Assembly (NCBI GenBank): GCA_044222225.1 | Contig: JBGANR010000003.1 | Span: forward strand, 124,001 to 188,000 | Reading direction: 5' to 3' | DNA: 64,000 bases | Source of the DNA: JBGANR01 sp044222225 | Lineage (GTDB): Bacteria > Actinomycetota > Actinomycetes > Mycobacteriales > Mycobacteriaceae | Part shown: piece after piece, positions 62,199-64,000 of the stretch | Layout: the number at the start of each line of letters is the position of its first letter | Numbering within the stretch: the stretch's first letter is position 1 | The notes under the pieces: model-generated | What the model was told of the DNA's origin: nothing | The model's input: only the letters and a program-made list of their open reading frames with translations | The model's database searches: none | Program-made: the position numbers and the translations under genes

Positions 62199-63059
62199 AT
62201 GACCGAATCCACCGCCGTCGGCGTGCGCTCGATGATCGCGCCGTTGCGCCGCGTCGTCCTTCGCGTCCCGTCGACGACCGGCGATTTCGCCGGCGCCGGC
62301 TGGCCCGAGACCCCCGACGCCGACGCGCTGTTGCGGCAGCATCGCGAGTTCGCCGACGCTCTGCGCGGGCTCGGCGTCGACGACGTCGTCGTGCTCGATC
62401 CGACGCCCGGCGCCGTCGACGCGACCTTCACCTACGACCCGGTGTTCGTCACCGGCCGCGGCCTCATCGAGCTCGACCAGCTCAAGCCCGCCCGCACCGG
62501 CGAGCCCCCGGTGCTGGCCGACGACCTGGCCCGCCTCGGCGCCGGACGCGTCGGCGCGCTCACCGGCGGCGCCCATGCCGACGGCGGCGACCTGCTGTGG
62601 CTCGACGAGCAGACGGTGGCCCTCGGCCGCGGCTACCGCACGAACCCCGAGGCCCACCGGCAGCTGACGCGACTGCTCGCCGAGGAGGACGTGCGGACGG
62701 TCTCCTTCGACATGCCCCACGCGGGCGGGCGCGACGAGGTGCTGCACCTCATGTCGGTCGTCTCGCTCGTCCGCGAGGACCTCGCCGTCGTCTACGAGCC
62801 GTTCTCGCCGGTCGCCCTCCTCGAGGCCCTCGACGACCGCGGCATCGAGTGGGTCGCCGTCTCCGACGAGGAGTACCTGCGGCTCGGCAGCAACGTCCTG
62901 GCCGTCGAGCCGGGACGCGTCGTCATCTTCGACGGGGCGCCCCGGGTCACGGCCGACCTCGCGGCGCTCGGCGTCGAGGTCACGGTCGTGGCGGCCGATC
63001 AGATCGCGCTCGGCACCGGCGGGCCGACCTGCCTGACGCGTCCCCTGCTGCGCGGCTGA
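62199..63059 (+). CDS. amidinohydrolase, dimethylarginine dimethylaminohydrolase-like
   Basis: A 286-residue protein of the guanidine-modifying (arginine deiminase) superfamily. Visible catalytic elements: DATFTYDPVFVT near residue 75, GGDLLWLDE, the histidine in DEVLHLMSVVS and the nucleophile cysteine in GGPTCLTRPL near the C-terminus. Relatives release citrulline from methylarginines or ornithine-like products. ATG 62199 follows GGAGG. With the upstream amino-acid dehydrogenase and the downstream amino-acid permease it suggests use of arginine-like compounds. Confidence 0.86.
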   Translation: MTESTAVGVRSMIAPLRRVVLRVPSTTGDFAGAGWPETPDADALLRQHREFADALRGLGVDDVVVLDPTPGAVDATFTYDPVFVTGRGLIELDQLKPARTGEPPVLADDLARLGAGRVGALTGGAHADGGDLLWLDEQTVALGRGYRTNPEAHRQLTRLLAEEDVRTVSFDMPHAGGRDEVLHLMSVVSLVREDLAVVYEPFSPVALLEALDDRGIEWVAVSDEEYLRLGSNVLAVEPGRVVIFDGAPRVTADLAALGVEVTVVAADQIALGTGGPTCLTRPLLRG

Positions 63060-63317
63060 CCCCCGGGGCCGTCGAATGTGCAGTTCGTCAGGCGATCGAC
63101 AGCACGGCCGCCGAGTTCACACCGCCGTAACCGAAACCTGACTCTCACAGAGGTAAACAGTCGTAGCCTGACCGCCAGGTATCCGCTGACGGACGGACCG
63201 TCGGCATACCTGCGGACGCGGACGTCTGCGCGCACTCACTCGACGGGCCACTCGGGACGACCCCCGCAGCGCCGGTGCGCAGACCCGGCCCGACCGATGA
63301 AGCCAGAAGGAGACGTT
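63060..63317 (+). promoter_or_regulatory. permease leader region with a long hairpin
   Basis: About 260 bp between the DDAH-like gene and the permease gene. A bent stem is formed by CAGGTAT (63176-63182) with ATACCTG (63206-63212) and inner GACGG/CCGTC. No gene is seen. The stretch probably holds the permease promoter and a structured leader. Confidence 0.4.
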
Positions 63318-64000
63318 GTGGCAACGTTCATGGAACAGGCATTACGCCGCAAACCGGTGACACAGATGGCCGCGGAGACCGGCGCCGACGAGGGCGGCGG
63401 CGCGGGCGGCGGCGAACTCAAGCGCAGTATCGGACTCTTCGGGCTGGCCGCCATCGGTATCGGCGGCACGATCGGCACCGGTGTGTTCTTCATCCTCAGC
63501 GAGGCCGTACCGATGGCGGGCCCCGCCGTCGTCTGGTCCTTCGTCTTCGCCGCCGTCGTCGCAGGCCTCACGGCCATCTGCTACGCCGAGCTCGCCGGCG
63601 CCGTCCCCGTCGCTGGGTCGTCGTACTCCTACGCGTACACCACGCTGGGCGAACTGGCCGCCATCATCGTGGGCGCCTGCCTTCTCCTCGAGTGGGGCGT
63701 GGCCGGCGCGGCCACCGCCGTCGGCTGGTCGCAGTACGTCAACACCTTCCTCACGAACGTCTTCGGCTTCGAGTTGCCGGCGATGATCTCCAATGCGCCG
63801 GAGGAGGGCGGCATCGTCAACCTGCCGGCCATCCTCCTGGTCGTCATGTGCGCCCTGCTGCTCATCCGCGGTGCCAGCGAGTCGGCGAAGACCAACGCGA
63901 TCATGGTCGTCATCAAGGTCAGCGTGCTGATCATGTTCATCGTCATCGGCATCACCGGCTACGACAGCGAGAACCTCACCCCCTACATGTCGCACGGCTT
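63318..64000 (+). CDS. amino-acid permease (APC superfamily, cationic type), 3' end beyond window
   Basis: The first 227 residues of an APC-type transporter. After a ~35-residue Gly-rich cytoplasmic lead come helix 1 with the substrate loop GIGGTIGTGVFFI, helix 2 (GPAVVWSFVFAAVVAG), CYAELAGAVPVAGSSYSYAY typical of cationic/neutral amino-acid permeases (CAT family), and further helices including LPAILLVVMCALLL. GTG 63318 has AAGGAG six bases upstream. It follows amino-acid-degrading genes, which fits arginine- or ornithine-like uptake (inference). The gene runs off the right edge. Confidence 0.9.
   Translation, partial: MATFMEQALRRKPVTQMAAETGADEGGGAGGGELKRSIGLFGLAAIGIGGTIGTGVFFILSEAVPMAGPAVVWSFVFAAVVAGLTAICYAELAGAVPVAGSSYSYAYTTLGELAAIIVGACLLLEWGVAGAATAVGWSQYVNTFLTNVFGFELPAMISNAPEEGGIVNLPAILLVVMCALLLIRGASESAKTNAIMVVIKVSVLIMFIVIGITGYDSENLTPYMSHG

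Overview
The window is high-GC DNA with dense, heavily overlapping genes, frequent GTG starts and TetR/PucR/SARP-type regulators. These point to an actinobacterium, probably order Mycobacteriales (Gordonia or a relative). Two adjacencies fit that order: a DacB-type carboxypeptidase divergent from inorganic pyrophosphatase, and a HisC2/Pat-type aminotransferase next to a crotonase. The genus is inference.

Layout. (a) 1-11.4 kb is mostly housekeeping: the start of dacB, ppa, an XRE-cupin regulator divergent from a thioredoxin-reductase-like flavoprotein, a MarR/MFS efflux pair, a dienoyl-CoA isomerase-like crotonase, an aromatic/histidinol-phosphate aminotransferase, tRNA-Ser(GCT), tRNA-Arg(ACG), a beta-hydroxyacid dehydrogenase and two hypothetical proteins. 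(b) 11.4-19.9 kb: a quinone oxidoreductase, then a PucR regulator divergent from a GABA-catabolic operon (gabT, gabD, an ATP-grasp protein, a serine hydrolase). (c) 20.0-34.0 kb: an 11-gene, almost continuously overlapping operon behind a promoter that contains a Zur-like box. It encodes an opine/nickel/peptide-type ABC importer, a type III PLP decarboxylase, a cysteine-synthase/rhodanese fusion, a SufS-like desulfurase, two ATP-grasp ligases, an MFS exporter and a frameshifted methyltransferase. I read this as a zinc-starvation metallophore locus, possibly sulfur-containing, and it is the main candidate new system. (d) 34.1-35.7 kb: tRNA-Ser(TGA), a DUF488 gene and an unrecognised convergent partner. 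(e) 35.8-40.6 kb: a SARP/AAA regulator broken by an in-frame TAA, with a methyltransferase and a secreted protein whose promoters carry matching heptamer arrays. (f) 40.9-45.4 kb: a compositionally different exopolysaccharide cluster (UDP-sugar dehydrogenase, a 50-residue membrane peptide, a processive GT2 synthase, a NodB-like protein with lost metal ligands). (g) 45.6-51.8 kb: a kinase/phospho-lyase pair and an iron-type ABC importer. (h) 51.8-55.7 kb: a decayed AbiE-like toxin-antitoxin module split by a segment carrying an IS110 remnant, a LysR gene and an SDR gene, followed by SWIM-type gene debris. (i) 55.8-64.0 kb: a PfkB kinase, a TetR, an acyl-CoA dehydrogenase and ADP-forming acyl-CoA synthetase, a Glu/Leu/Phe/Val dehydrogenase, a DDAH-like amidinohydrolase and the start of an amino-acid permease.

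Limits. All family assignments are from reading motifs; no database search was run. Starts are chosen from codon context, Shine-Dalgarno matches and overlaps.
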